From NCBI RefSeq assembly GCF_003050705.1, contig NZ_QAOG01000002.1, positions 124,001-188,000 on the forward strand: a DNA stretch of 64,000 bases, read 5' to 3'. The notes beneath the pieces are model-generated. The model was not told where the DNA came from, did no database searches, and saw nothing but the letters and a program-made list of their open reading frames with translations. The stretch comes from Sphingomonas aurantiaca. Lineage in GTDB: Bacteria > Pseudomonadota > Alphaproteobacteria > Sphingomonadales > Sphingomonadaceae. The position numbers and the translations under genes are program-made. Positions 17,545 through 26,436 of the stretch are shown in pieces. How positions within the stretch are numbered: position 1 is the first letter of the stretch; the number at the start of each line of letters is the position of its first letter.

Positions 17545-19947
17545 ATGGCATCGATCGCTTTACCCACCCCCGTCCGCAACGCCGCGTTGGTCGCTGCCAT
17601 CTCGGGCATCGCTGCCGCTGCGGTCGTGCTGCTGCTGGTCGGCAGCTGGATCGCCGCCGCCGGTTTCTTCGCCGCCGCCGTCATCGTCATCGGCGCGCTG
17701 ATCGCCTGGCGCCTGCTCAATCCGGTCACGAACGACGCGTCGCGCCCGGTCGACTGGGACCTGACCCGGACGGTCGCCGAAGCCGGCTCCGACGCGCTCG
17801 CGATCACCGACCGCGCAGGGCGCCTCGTCTGCGCGAACGACGCGTATGAGGCGCTGTTCGCAGGCTTCCCGACTCCCCCCGGCCTCCCGCTCGACGACGC
17901 CGGCACCGCAGCCCTCGCCGACGCCGGCCGCGCCGCGTGGCGCGACGGCAGCGCGCATGTCGACCGGCTCGCCGCGCGCGACATCGCCCTGTCTGCGCAG
18001 ATCGCGCGCGCCGGCGACGATGCGGACATGCTCGTCTGGCGCTTCGTTACCGCGCAGGAGCACGACCTTGCGGAAACGCTCGCCGCCTTGCTCGCGGGCC
18101 CGACCGGAGACCAGCTTGGCGGCAGCGGCATCATGGCCGCCTTGCTCTCGCCCGACGGCCGGGTCCGCACCGCCAACCGCGTGCTCAGGGCGCGCGCGTG
18201 CGGCGACGAACATGATGCGATCGAAGGCCGCGACTTCGCCCGCTTCCTCATCACCGACAGCCGCGGCCTCGTCCGCTTCGAACGCGAGGGGCTCGAGGGC
18301 ACCCCGCTGCGAGTCCTCCAGATCCCGTTCCTCGACGGCGACGACGCGCCGGTGCTGGTCGCATTGCTCGACGACGAGGAGGACGCGCCCGCGCTCGGCG
18401 CCAGCGCCTCCGCGCATGTCCGCAGCCTGGTCAGCATGATGCCGTTCGGCATGGCGCTGGTCGATCGCGACGGCCGCTTCCTCCAGATGAACGACTCGTT
18501 CCTGCGTGCGGCGGGAGTCAATGCGGTCGCACCGCCGCTCTATCCCGGCGATCTCGTCGTCCGCGAGGACAAGGCCGCGGTCGCCGACGCGATCCGCAAA
18601 TTCGCCGGCGGCGCGACGCACTCGACCGACATGGCAGTCCGTCTCAAGGATCATCCCGACGAGCCGGTCGCGCTGACGATCGCCGGTGCGCGCGGCCTCG
18701 GCGATGCGGCGGTCCTCCTCAGCCTCAAGGACAATAGCGAGGAAAGCCGCCTCAAGCGCGAAGTCGCCCAGGCCACCAAGATGCAGGCGGTCGGCCAGCT
18801 CGCGGGCGGCGTCGCGCATGATTTCAACAACATCCTTACCGCGATCATCGGCCATTGCGACCTGATGCTGATGCGCCATTCGCCCGGCGACAGCGATTAT
18901 GACGACATCCAGCAGGTCCGCACCAACTCGAACCGCGCCGCCAGCCTGACACGCCAGCTGCTCGCCTTCTCGCGCCAGCAGACCTTACGTCCGCAAATCC
19001 TGCAGCTCCCCGACGTCGTCTCCGAAGTCTCGAACCTGCTCAAGCGGCTGATGGGTGAGACCGTCCGCCTCGACATGACTCACGGCCGCAATCTCGGCCC
19101 GGTCCGCGCCGATCCCGGCCAGCTCGAACAGGTCGTCGTCAACCTCGCGGTCAACGCACGCGACGCGATCGTCTCGGCGAATGCGCGCGGCGGCGGCGTG
19201 CTAACCATCACCACGCGCGCGGTGCCCGCGTCCGAAGTGCGCGAGATGGCGTCGGATATCCTGCCCGTCGCCGACTATACCGCGCTGATCGTGCAGGACA
19301 CCGGCACCGGCATCCCGCCCGACGTGCTGCCCAAGATCTTCGAACCCTTCTTCACCACCAAGGAATTTGGCAAGGGCACCGGGCTCGGCCTCTCGACCGT
19401 CTACGGCATCGTCAAACAGTCCGGCGGCTATATCTTCGCCGACAGCAAGCCGGGGCAGGGCGCAACCTTCTCGATGTACCTGCCGGTGCACTCCGCGCCC
19501 GCCGCCACGCGCCCCGCGGTTCTCAAGCCGACGCCCAAGCCCGTCGACCTGTGGGGCACCGGCACGATCCTGCTGGTCGAGGACGAGGACATGGTCCGCG
19601 CGGTCGCCGAACGCGCGCTGGTGCGGCAGGGCTATACCGTGCTCACCGCCGAAAATGGCGAAGTCGCGCTCGAGGTGCTCGCAAAGCACGGCCGTCCCGA
19701 CCTGCTGATCAGCGACGTCGTCATGCCGCAGATGGATGGCCCGACGATGGTGCGGCATGCGCGCGAGAGCTATCCCGACCTGCCGATCCTGTTCATGTCG
19801 GGCTATGCCGAGGAGCAATTGCGCCGCTCGATCGATCTCGACAACGTCGCATTCCTGCCCAAGCCCTTCTCGGTGCAGGAACTTGCCGAAGCGGCACGAG
19901 ACGTGCTCGCGACGCGCCGACACGAACAAGATGTTGGCAAGTCGTAA
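17545..19947 (+). CDS. cckA: Cell-cycle hybrid histidine kinase CckA
   Basis: Membrane hybrid kinase that, in alphaproteobacteria, feeds phosphate through ChpT to CtrA and CpdR. The protein has 800 residues. Two transmembrane helices lie at about residues 12-55, followed by two PAS-like regions (about 70-170 and 290-400; SLVSMMPFGMALVDRDGRFL). The HisKA domain has GQLAGGVAHDFNNILTAIIG with His425, then a HATPase domain (VVNLAVNARDAI, DTGTGIPPDVLPKIFEPFF, GTGLGLSTVYG). A C-terminal receiver has its phosphoacceptor Asp724 in ISDVVMPQMDG and Lys in LPKPFS. The LTRQLLAFSRQQTL and LKRLMGE segments are closely CckA-like. A single-domain receiver gene follows 21 bases later. Confidence 0.92.
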   Translation: MASIALPTPVRNAALVAAISGIAAAAVVLLLVGSWIAAAGFFAAAVIVIGALIAWRLLNPVTNDASRPVDWDLTRTVAEAGSDALAITDRAGRLVCANDAYEALFAGFPTPPGLPLDDAGTAALADAGRAAWRDGSAHVDRLAARDIALSAQIARAGDDADMLVWRFVTAQEHDLAETLAALLAGPTGDQLGGSGIMAALLSPDGRVRTANRVLRARACGDEHDAIEGRDFARFLITDSRGLVRFEREGLEGTPLRVLQIPFLDGDDAPVLVALLDDEEDAPALGASASAHVRSLVSMMPFGMALVDRDGRFLQMNDSFLRAAGVNAVAPPLYPGDLVVREDKAAVADAIRKFAGGATHSTDMAVRLKDHPDEPVALTIAGARGLGDAAVLLSLKDNSEESRLKREVAQATKMQAVGQLAGGVAHDFNNILTAIIGHCDLMLMRHSPGDSDYDDIQQVRTNSNRAASLTRQLLAFSRQQTLRPQILQLPDVVSEVSNLLKRLMGETVRLDMTHGRNLGPVRADPGQLEQVVVNLAVNARDAIVSANARGGGVLTITTRAVPASEVREMASDILPVADYTALIVQDTGTGIPPDVLPKIFEPFFTTKEFGKGTGLGLSTVYGIVKQSGGYIFADSKPGQGATFSMYLPVHSAPAATRPAVLKPTPKPVDLWGTGTILLVEDEDMVRAVAERALVRQGYTVLTAENGEVALEVLAKHGRPDLLISDVVMPQMDGPTMVRHARESYPDLPILFMSGYAEEQLRRSIDLDNVAFLPKPFSVQELAEAARDVLATRRHEQDVGKS

Positions 19948-19968
19948 CAATCCCGACTATGGCAGGGG

Positions 19969-20319
19969 ATGACCGTTTCCCAGCAGATCCTCATCGTCGA
20001 GGACGAACCGTTGATCGCCATGATGCTTGAGGATTTCCTGGAGGTGCTCGACAAGGGCGTCGCCGGGTCCGTCGACACCGTTGCCGACGCACTCAAGCGG
20101 ATCGAGCAAGGCGGCGTCGACGGCGCGATCCTCGACGTGAACCTGCGCGGCGGCGAAAAGAGCACCGCGGTCGCCGAGGCTCTCGCAGCCAAGGGCGTCC
20201 CCTTCGTGTTCGCGACCGGCGGCGGCGACGACGGCGTCGCCCCCGAATTCCGCGACCGCCCGCGGCTGCAAAAGCCCTTCACGATGGACGGCGTGGCAAA
20301 GGCGCTCGAGGCGCTCTGA
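19969..20319 (+). CDS. Single-domain response regulator, FATGUY-like
   Basis: Stand-alone receiver protein, 116 residues, no output domain. The acidic pocket is VEDEP at 10-14 and the phosphoacceptor is Asp56 in ILDVNLRGG. The conserved Thr region reads PFVFATGGGDD, with T83, and the Lys is in LQKPF (Lys102). The FATG segment in place of the usual pattern resembles the FATGUY class of alphaproteobacterial single-domain regulators, such as SdrG of the general stress response. The last residue of that motif is Gly here instead of Tyr, so class membership is an inference. It lies 21 bases after cckA and could be co-transcribed with it. Confidence 0.88.
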   Translation: MTVSQQILIVEDEPLIAMMLEDFLEVLDKGVAGSVDTVADALKRIEQGGVDGAILDVNLRGGEKSTAVAEALAAKGVPFVFATGGGDDGVAPEFRDRPRLQKPFTMDGVAKALEAL

Positions 20320-20349
20320 CCGCCACGGCTGGAGCGGTACAAGCCAGTC

Positions 20350-20430
20350 CGTCATCCTGACGAAAGTCAGGATCCAGAGCCAAAGGCGTCGTCAGCTGTA
20401 ACCCTGTCTACTGACGTCCGTCAGGAATAC
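20350..20430. repeat. Degenerate CATCCTGACGAAAGTCAGGATCC-type palindrome
   Basis: The left arm is intact (GTCATCCTGACGAAAGTCAG GATCC), but the right arm has decayed to CTGACGTCCGTCAGGAATAC. The centre shares CAGAGCCA and GTAACCCTG with the copies at 8239 and 25613. Confidence 0.75.
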
Positions 20431-20513
20431 CCGGCGCTGACGGGTAGGGCGCGCTTGCACAAATGGTGCCCGAACGGCACCATCCGTTCCATGCCTCCAC
20501 CCAGCCTCAACTG

Positions 20514-20747
20514 ATGCGCGTTACGGGCGCGCGGGCGGTCACGCTCCTGTGCGTAGTGTCGGCCTTGAGTGTCGGCTACGGTTTAGGCGGCACGGGCGTC
20601 GCCGTTGCGGTCGGCATCCTGTCGCTTCCCGCGCTTGCCTGGGCTTACGACAATGCAACCGGGACGTTTCTGGTGCTCGCGACTCTCTTCGTGCTCACGG
20701 TCGGGATCATGGTCCTCCTGATCGCGCTCATGGCGTTGGCACGGTAA
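20514..20747 (+). CDS. Small hydrophobic membrane protein, unknown
   Basis: Not recognised. It encodes 77 residues from the ATG at 20514, or 94 from the ATG at 20463; neither has a good ribosome binding site. It is strongly hydrophobic with two to three membrane segments (about residues 8-28, 30-45 and 50-75) and almost no charged residues apart from the N-terminal Arg pair and a short AYDNATG turn. It lies in the gap between the receiver gene and ilvD, in their orientation. It is probably a real small integral membrane protein, but its coding status needs conservation evidence. Confidence 0.5.
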   Translation: MRVTGARAVTLLCVVSALSVGYGLGGTGVAVAVGILSLPALAWAYDNATGTFLVLATLFVLTVGIMVLLIALMALAR

Positions 20748-20811
20748 ATCGCAGCGTCGGTGTCGCAACTCTCTTGCGCAAATACCCCCTCCCGCGACAT
20801 AGGCGTTCGTC

Positions 20812-22533
20812 ATGACCCGCACATTCGATAAATCGCGCCTGCCGAGCCGCCATGTCTCCGTCGGTCCCGAACGCGCCCCGCACCGCAGCTATTACTACGC
20901 GATGGGCCTCGACGAAGAGCAGATCGCGCGCCCGTTCGTCGCGCTCGCGTCCGCCGGCAACAACTCCGCACCCTGCAACACCACGCTCGACGCGCAGGCC
21001 GATGCCGCGCAGGCAGGCGTCATCCAGGGCGGCGGCATGCCGCGCCGGTTCAACACGATCACCGTCACCGACGGCATCGCGATGGGCCACCAGGGTATGA
21101 AGGCGAGCCTTGTCAGCCGCGAAGTCATTGCCGATTCGGTCGAACTCTCGGTCCGCGGCCATTGCTACGACGCGCTTGTCGGGTTCGCCGGTTGCGACAA
21201 GTCGCTCCCCGGCATGATGATGGCGATGCTCCGCCTCAATATCCCGTCGGTGTTCGTCTATGGCGGCTCGATCCTGCCCGGCCGCTATCAGGAGCGCGAC
21301 GTCACCGTCGTCGACGTGTTCGAGATCGTCGGCAAATATGCCGCGGGTGCGTGCCCGCTCTCCGAGGTCCACGCGATCGAGAAGGTCGCGTGCCCCGGCC
21401 ACGGCGCGTGCGGCGGCCAGTATACGGCCAACACGATGGCCTGCGTCGCCGAGGCGATCGGCTTGTCGATCCCGAACAGCAACATGGTGCCCGCACCGTA
21501 CACGACGCGCGAACAGATCGCCGTGGCTGCGGGCGCGCAGGTCATGGACTGCCTCGCCGACAATATCCGCCCGCGCGACATCTGCACGCGCGAGGCGTTC
21601 ATCAACGCCGCGCGCGTCGTCGCCGCGACCGGGGGCTCGACCAACGCCGCGCTGCATCTGCCCGCAATGGCGTCCGAGGCCGGGATCGAGTTCGATCTGT
21701 TCGACGTCGCCGAGATCTTCAAGACCACCCCGTACATCGCCGACCTCAAGCCCGGCGGTAAGTATGTCGCCAAGGACATGTACGAGGCCGGCGGCGTCTA
21801 CATGCTGATGAAGACGATGCTCGCGGGCGGCTTCCTCGACGGCAACTGCCTGACCGTGACGGGCAAGACGCTCGGCGAGAACATCGACCAGGTGACGTGG
21901 AACCCCGACCAGAAGGTCATATACGACATCAACACCCCGCTGACGCCCACCGGCGGCGTCGTGGGCCTGCGTGGCAGTCTCGCCCCCGACGGCGCGATCG
22001 TGAAGGTCGCGGGCATGCACCGCCTCCAGTTCAGTGGCCCCGCACGCGTGTTCGACTGCGAGGAGGACACCTTCGCCGCGGTCGAGAACCGCGAGATCAA
22101 CGAGGGCGAGGTCATCGTCATTCGCTACGAAGGGCCCAAGGGCGGACCCGGCATGCGCGAGATGCTGTCGACCACCGCCGCGCTCTACGGCCTCGGCATG
22201 GGCGAGAGCGTCGCGCTGATCACCGACGGCCGCTTCTCGGGCGGCACGCGCGGCTTCTGCATCGGCCATGTCGGCCCCGAAGCGGCAGACGGCGGCCCGA
22301 TCGCGCTGGTCGAGAATGGCGACATCATCCACATCGACGCCGAGGCGGGCACGATCGACCTCGACGTGCCCGAGGACGTCATGGCGGCGCGCCGTGCCGC
22401 CTGGGTGCCGCGCACCAACGATTACGGCTCGGGCGCGCTGTGGCGCTATGCGAAGACCGTCGGCCCGGCCTACAAGGGTGCCGTCACGCACCCAGGAGCC
22501 GCAGCCGAAACCCATGTCTACGCGGATATCTAA
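20812..22533 (+). CDS. ilvD: Dihydroxy-acid dehydratase
   Basis: Cytoplasmic Fe-S dehydratase of valine, isoleucine and pantothenate synthesis, making 2-oxo acids from 2,3-dihydroxy acids. It has 573 residues, the shorter bacterial type. Candidate cluster ligands are Cys55 (APCNTT), Cys128 ([13 protein letters not shown]) and Cys200 ([15 protein letters not shown]). The ATG at 20812 is followed by [15 protein letters not shown], typical of the family. The lipoprotein gene downstream overlaps its 3' end by 20 bases, which suggests translational coupling. Confidence 0.97.
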   Translation: MTRTFDKSRLPSRHVSVGPERAPHRSYYYAMGLDEEQIARPFVALASAGNNSAPCNTTLDAQADAAQAGVIQGGGMPRRFNTITVTDGIAMGHQGMKASLVSREVIADSVELSVRGHCYDALVGFAGCDKSLPGMMMAMLRLNIPSVFVYGGSILPGRYQERDVTVVDVFEIVGKYAAGACPLSEVHAIEKVACPGHGACGGQYTANTMACVAEAIGLSIPNSNMVPAPYTTREQIAVAAGAQVMDCLADNIRPRDICTREAFINAARVVAATGGSTNAALHLPAMASEAGIEFDLFDVAEIFKTTPYIADLKPGGKYVAKDMYEAGGVYMLMKTMLAGGFLDGNCLTVTGKTLGENIDQVTWNPDQKVIYDINTPLTPTGGVVGLRGSLAPDGAIVKVAGMHRLQFSGPARVFDCEEDTFAAVENREINEGEVIVIRYEGPKGGPGMREMLSTTAALYGLGMGESVALITDGRFSGGTRGFCIGHVGPEAADGGPIALVENGDIIHIDAEAGTIDLDVPEDVMAARRAAWVPRTNDYGSGALWRYAKTVGPAYKGAVTHPGAAAETHVYADI

Positions 22534-22921
22534 ACCGCTTCAGTGTCTTGGCGTGCTTCTCTCGCTCCCGCTCGCCGCGTGCGGGCGGGAGCAGCCCGCT
22601 GACACGACGGTCGCCGCGCAACGGCAAGCCACCCCCGCAGATGAAGCGCGCATCGCCTGCGCGCGCGGCAATGCGGCACTGGCCGCGAGCTGCACGATCG
22701 AACAGGCGCAGGGGCGCGACGGCCTGATTCTCACGGTCCGCCATCCCGACGGCGGGTTCCGTCGCCTGCTCGTCACGCAGGACGGTCGCGGCGTGATCGC
22801 CGCGGACGGGGCAGAGGTTGCCCGGGTGAGCGTCCTCGGCGCGGACGGCATCGAGGTGGCACTGGGAGGCGACCGCTACCGCCTGCCGGCCACGATCAAG
22901 GGCGCGGCCAAACCCTCATGA
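22514..22921 (+). CDS. Small putative lipoprotein
   Basis: A 135-residue protein with a lipoprotein signal: a short basic start ([10 protein letters not shown]), a hydrophobic stretch and a lipobox LPLAACG at about residues 19-25, so Cys would be lipidated. The mature part is small and polar, with a beta-rich C-terminal half ([18 protein letters not shown]... [14 protein letters not shown]). No family is recognised. The start at 22514 overlaps the end of ilvD, and the stop overlaps the next ATG (ATGA), so ilvD, this gene and the NAD(P)HX repair gene are probably one transcript. Confidence 0.78.
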   Translation: MSTRISKPLQCLGVLLSLPLAACGREQPADTTVAAQRQATPADEARIACARGNAALAASCTIEQAQGRDGLILTVRHPDGGFRRLLVTQDGRGVIAADGAEVARVSVLGADGIEVALGGDRYRLPATIKGAAKPS

Positions 22922-24408
22922 TCCGAATCGAAGGCCAGCCCATCCTGACCGCCGCCGAAATGCGCGCCGCGGAAGACGCGGTGATCACCACCGGCGTCCC
23001 GGTCGAAACGCTCATGGACCGCGCCGGCACCGCAATCGCCCACGCCGTCCGCCGCCTCGCCGGATCGAACGACGTCCTGATCCTGTGCGGCCCCGGCAAC
23101 AACGGCGGCGACGGCTATGTCGCCGCGCGGGTGCTCGCGGAGATGGGCGTGACGGTCCGCGTCGCGGCGCTGTCCGAGCCGAGGACGGATGCGGCGAAGG
23201 CGGCAAGGGCAGGGTGGCACGGCCCAGTGGAAACGCTTGCGGACGCCAACCCCGCGCCCATCCTGGTCGACGCTTTGTTCGGCACGGGCCTGAGCCGCCC
23301 GCTCGATGCATGCGCGACCCCCACCCCAAATACCCCCCCGGCGGAGGCCGGGGTCCAGTTGGGCAATGCCATCGATGAATCACCCGGTTCACCCAACTGG
23401 ACCCCGGCCTCCGCCGGGGAGGGAACTATTGTGGGGCGCCTTCACTTCCTCGCCAACGCGGCGCAACTGAAAATCGCCATCGACCTCCCCAGCGGCCTCG
23501 CCACCGACTCCGGCCAAGCCCTCAGCACACCCCCCGTCTTCGACCTCACGCTAGCCCTCGGCGCGCTGAAACCCGCGCACCTGCTCCAGCCCGCCGCGCG
23601 CTACTGCGGCCAGATCCGCCTGCTCGACATCGGCGTCCCCGCCACCAGCCAGGCCGAAGTCCTCGCAACCCCAATCCTCCCAACCCCCGGCCCCGACTCG
23701 CACAAATACACCCGAGGCATGGTCGCCATCATCGCCGGCACCATGTCCGGCGCCGCCGACCTCGCAGCCCTCGCCGCGATGCGCGCCGGCGCGGGCTACG
23801 TCACCCTGCTCGGCGACAGCCACGGCCCGCCGCACGCGCTTGTCCGCACGCCGTTCTCAGTCCACGCGCTCGCCAACGACCGGATCGGCGCGCTCGTCAT
23901 CGGCCCCGGCCTCGGTCGCGACGACACCGCCAGGACCCGCCTCGACGCCGCGCTGCGCTCGGGGCACCCGCTGATCATCGACGGCGACGCGCTCCGCCTG
24001 ATCGACCCCGACCGGATCAAGGCGCTGAGCGTCCCCGTCATCCTCACCCCGCATGCCGGCGAGTTCGACGCGCTCTTCGGCAAGTCGGACGCCGACAAGA
24101 TCACCCGCGCCCGCGACGCCGCCGCCTTTGCGAACGCGGTCGTCGTCTTCAAGGGTGCCGACACCGTCATCGCGGCGCCCGACGGCCGCGTCCGCATCGC
24201 GCCGGGTTCCAGCGACTGGCTCTCGACCGCGGGCACCGGCGACGTGCTCGCCGGCGCGATCGGCGCAATGCTCGCCGCGGGCCTCGACCCGCTCGACGCC
24301 GCCGGCGCCGGCGTGTGGCTCCACGGTGACGCCGCCCGCCGATTGGGCGCAGCATTTATCGCCGACGACTTGGCGGACGCGCTGCGGTGCGCCAGAGCGG
24401 CGCTATGA
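22918..24408 (+). CDS. nnr: Bifunctional NAD(P)H-hydrate epimerase / ADP-dependent dehydratase
   Basis: Metabolite-repair enzyme that epimerises and dehydrates damaged NAD(P)HX. It has 496 residues. The N-terminal YjeF_N domain (about 1-225) has CGPGNNGGDGYVAARVL and VDALFGTGLSRPLD, then IAIDLPSGLATDSG. The C-terminal YjeF_C kinase-fold domain (about 230-496) has the ADP/phosphate signature STAGTGDVLAGAIG, and VILTPHAGEFDALFG. A palindromic repeat is inserted in frame at residues about 140-167, translating to PPAEAGVQLG...PNWTPASAGEG, between the GTGL loop and the next strand. It begins at an ATGA overlap with the lipoprotein gene and ends in another ATGA overlap with the RNA methyltransferase. 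Confidence 0.95.
   Translation: MIRIEGQPILTAAEMRAAEDAVITTGVPVETLMDRAGTAIAHAVRRLAGSNDVLILCGPGNNGGDGYVAARVLAEMGVTVRVAALSEPRTDAAKAARAGWHGPVETLADANPAPILVDALFGTGLSRPLDACATPTPNTPPAEAGVQLGNAIDESPGSPNWTPASAGEGTIVGRLHFLANAAQLKIAIDLPSGLATDSGQALSTPPVFDLTLALGALKPAHLLQPAARYCGQIRLLDIGVPATSQAEVLATPILPTPGPDSHKYTRGMVAIIAGTMSGAADLAALAAMRAGAGYVTLLGDSHGPPHALVRTPFSVHALANDRIGALVIGPGLGRDDTARTRLDAALRSGHPLIIDGDALRLIDPDRIKALSVPVILTPHAGEFDALFGKSDADKITRARDAAAFANAVVVFKGADTVIAAPDGRVRIAPGSSDWLSTAGTGDVLAGAIGAMLAAGLDPLDAAGAGVWLHGDAARRLGAAFIADDLADALRCARAAL
23336..23419. repeat. Palindromic repeat inside the coding region of nnr
   Basis: Arms of 28 bases are perfectly complementary: CCCCGGCGGAGGCCGGGGTC continuing CAGTTGGG at 23336-23363, and its reverse complement at 23392-23419. 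The loop is 28 bases. The total of 84 bases is 28 whole codons, so the reading frame is kept. Its arms match the intergenic family at 6230, 15143, 28658 and 58874. Confidence 0.92.
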
Positions 24409-25622
24409 CTTCTGAATCCACGATCGACACCATCATCCGCGTCGCGGCGCGCGGCGACGGGATCACCGTTGACGGCCGCCACGCGCCGCTCTCGGCCCCC
24501 GGCGACACGCTCGCCGCGGACGGCACCGTCACCCCCGGACCGCACCACCAGACGCCCCCCTGCGTCCATTTCCCGACCTGCGGCGGCTGCCAGCTCCAGC
24601 ATCTCGACGACCAGAGCTATGCCGCGTTCGTCACCGACCGGATCGCCTCCGCGCTCGACGGGCAGGACCTGTCCGCCCCGATCCGCACCCCGCACATCTC
24701 GCCCGTCCGCAGCCGCCGCCGCGCGACGCTCCATGCCGAGGGCAAGGGCGGCAAGATCACGCTCGGCTTCACCGCCGAGAAGGCGCACACGATCGTCGAC
24801 ATCAAGGAATGCTGGATCCTCGATCCGCGCCTGTTCGCGCTCGTCCAGCCTTTGCGCCAGCTGCTGAGGCGCCTGAACTTCCGCCGCCGCGCCGACATCC
24901 ACCTGACGCTCGCCGACCAGGGCGCGGACATCCTGATCACCGGTTTCGCCCCCGAAGGGCTCGCGGCAGCCGAAGCGCTCACCAAATTCTGTGAAGACCA
25001 CAAAATCGCGCGCGTCGCGTTCGACGACGGTCTCGGCCCCGAGACGCGCTGGGAGCCCGACGCGGTGACGATCACGCTCGGCGGCGTTCCCGTGCCGCTC
25101 CCGCCCGCCTCGTTCCTGCAGGCCACGCCCGACGGCGAGGCCGCGCTGACCGCCGCGGTGCTCGAAGCGATCGGCAAGGCCAACACCGTGGCCGACCTGT
25201 TCGCCGGGCTCGGCACGTTCACGATGGCGATCCCCGCCAAGGTCTACGCCGCCGAAGGCGCACGCGACGCGCTCACCTCGCTGAAGGCCGCCGCGCACCG
25301 CACGCAGCGCCCCGTCTACCCGGAGCACCGCGACCTCTACCGCCGCCCGCTGACGGTGGCCGAACTCGATCGCTTCGACGCGGTCGTGATCGATCCCCCG
25401 CGCTCGGGCGCGCGCGAGCAAGCGACCGCGCTGGCGGACTGCAAGACGCCGGTGATCGCCTATGTCTCGTGCAATCCGGCCACCTTCGCCCGCGACGCGA
25501 AGGAGCTGTGCGACTCGGGCTGGCGGATCGACTGGGTCCAGCCGGTCGGCCAGTTCCGCTGGTCGACGCATGTCGAACTCGCGGCCAAGTTCACGCGCCC
25601 CGCACCCCCATCGTCATCCTGA
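24405..25622 (+). CDS. Class I SAM-dependent RNA uracil-C5 methyltransferase (RlmD/RumA family)
   Basis: Probable 4Fe-4S-containing 5-methyluridine methyltransferase acting on rRNA or tRNA; the exact target is unknown. It has 405 residues from the ATG at 24405, which overlaps the upstream stop. Cluster cysteines are Cys53, Cys59 and Cys62 in CVHFPTCGGCQ and a fourth in DIKECWILD. The Rossmann methyltransferase region has VADLFAGLGTFTMAI, AVVIDPPRSGA, and the nucleophile in YVSCNPATFARD. The last codons and the stop lie in a palindromic repeat, so the C-terminus (APPSSS) is repeat-derived. It is convergent with truA. Confidence 0.93.
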   Translation: MTSESTIDTIIRVAARGDGITVDGRHAPLSAPGDTLAADGTVTPGPHHQTPPCVHFPTCGGCQLQHLDDQSYAAFVTDRIASALDGQDLSAPIRTPHISPVRSRRRATLHAEGKGGKITLGFTAEKAHTIVDIKECWILDPRLFALVQPLRQLLRRLNFRRRADIHLTLADQGADILITGFAPEGLAAAEALTKFCEDHKIARVAFDDGLGPETRWEPDAVTITLGGVPVPLPPASFLQATPDGEAALTAAVLEAIGKANTVADLFAGLGTFTMAIPAKVYAAEGARDALTSLKAAAHRTQRPVYPEHRDLYRRPLTVAELDRFDAVVIDPPRSGAREQATALADCKTPVIAYVSCNPATFARDAKELCDSGWRIDWVQPVGQFRWSTHVELAAKFTRPAPPSSS

Positions 25623-25693
25623 CGAAAGTCAGGATCCAAAGCCACGAACGCTGCGCGGCGTAACCCTGGGTCCCGGATCAAGTCCGGGATGAC
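25613..25693. repeat. Palindromic repeat carrying the stop codons of two convergent genes
   Basis: The left arm GTCATCCTGACGAAAGTCAG GATCC is of the 8239 type; the centre has GTAACCCTGG. The right arm is a variant, TCCCGGATCAAGTCCGGGAT GAC. The TGA ending the methyltransferase (25620-25622) is in the left arm, and the truA stop (25678-25680, TGA on the minus strand) is in the right arm. Confidence 0.85.
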
Positions 25694-26436
25694 GGGGGAG
25701 GGTAAACAGCACTCACGAAGAACAACCCGTCGGGCGGTGCATTCAGCCCCAGCATCGCCCGATCCTTCGCCGCCAGCGCGTCCGCGACATCGCCGACCGC
25801 CCAGCGCCCCATCCCGACCAGCGCCAAGCACCCGACCATCGACCGCACCTGATGATGCAGGAACGACCGCGCCGCCGCGTAGATAAACAGACGCTCTCCC
25901 TCGCGCACCACCTCGAGCCGGTCGAGAGTCCGCACCGGACTGTCCGCCTGGCAATGCGCCGACCGAAACGTCGTGAAGTCATGCCGCCCGACGAGCGCCA
26001 CCGCCGCCTCTGCCATCGCTTCCGAATCCAAAGGCTGCGGCACCTGCCACGCCAACCCCGCCTCGAAACTCAGCGGCGCCCGCCGGTTGACGATTCTGTA
26101 CTCATACGACCGCCCCACGCACGAAAACCGCGCATGCCAATCGTCGTCGACCACCTCACACGCCAGCACCGAAACCGGCGCCGGCTTCACCAGCGCATTC
26201 AGCCCCTCCATCAACCGGAACGCCGCGAGCGGCTTCTCGATATCGACATGCGCGCGCATCGCCATCCCGTGCACGCCCGCATCGGTTCGCCCCGCCGCCT
26301 GCACCGACACGGTCTCGCCGGTCATCTTGAGCACCGCCGCCTCGAGCGCGGCCTGTACGCTCGGCCCATGCTTCTGCCGCTGCCAGCCCATGAACGGCCG
26401 CCCGTCGAATTCCACCGTCAACGCGAACCGCGTCAA
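25678..26436 (-). CDS. truA: tRNA pseudouridine(38-40) synthase
   Basis: Modifies U38-U40 in the tRNA anticodon arm. It has 252 residues from a TTG start at 26436 that overlaps the fmt stop (TTGA), the only start that fits the conserved N-terminus [20 protein letters not shown]. The catalytic aspartate is Asp52 in [10 protein letters not shown]. Further motifs are [14 protein letters not shown] and [15 protein letters not shown]. The C-terminal PPPSSRT is encoded by the right arm of a palindromic repeat. It is translationally coupled to fmt; both act on tRNA. Confidence 0.96.
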   Translation of the reverse strand: MTRFALTVEFDGRPFMGWQRQKHGPSVQAALEAAVLKMTGETVSVQAAGRTDAGVHGMAMRAHVDIEKPLAAFRLMEGLNALVKPAPVSVLACEVVDDDWHARFSCVGRSYEYRIVNRRAPLSFEAGLAWQVPQPLDSEAMAEAAVALVGRHDFTTFRSAHCQADSPVRTLDRLEVVREGERLFIYAAARSFLHHQVRSMVGCLALVGMGRWAVGDVADALAAKDRAMLGLNAPPDGLFFVSAVYPPPSSRT

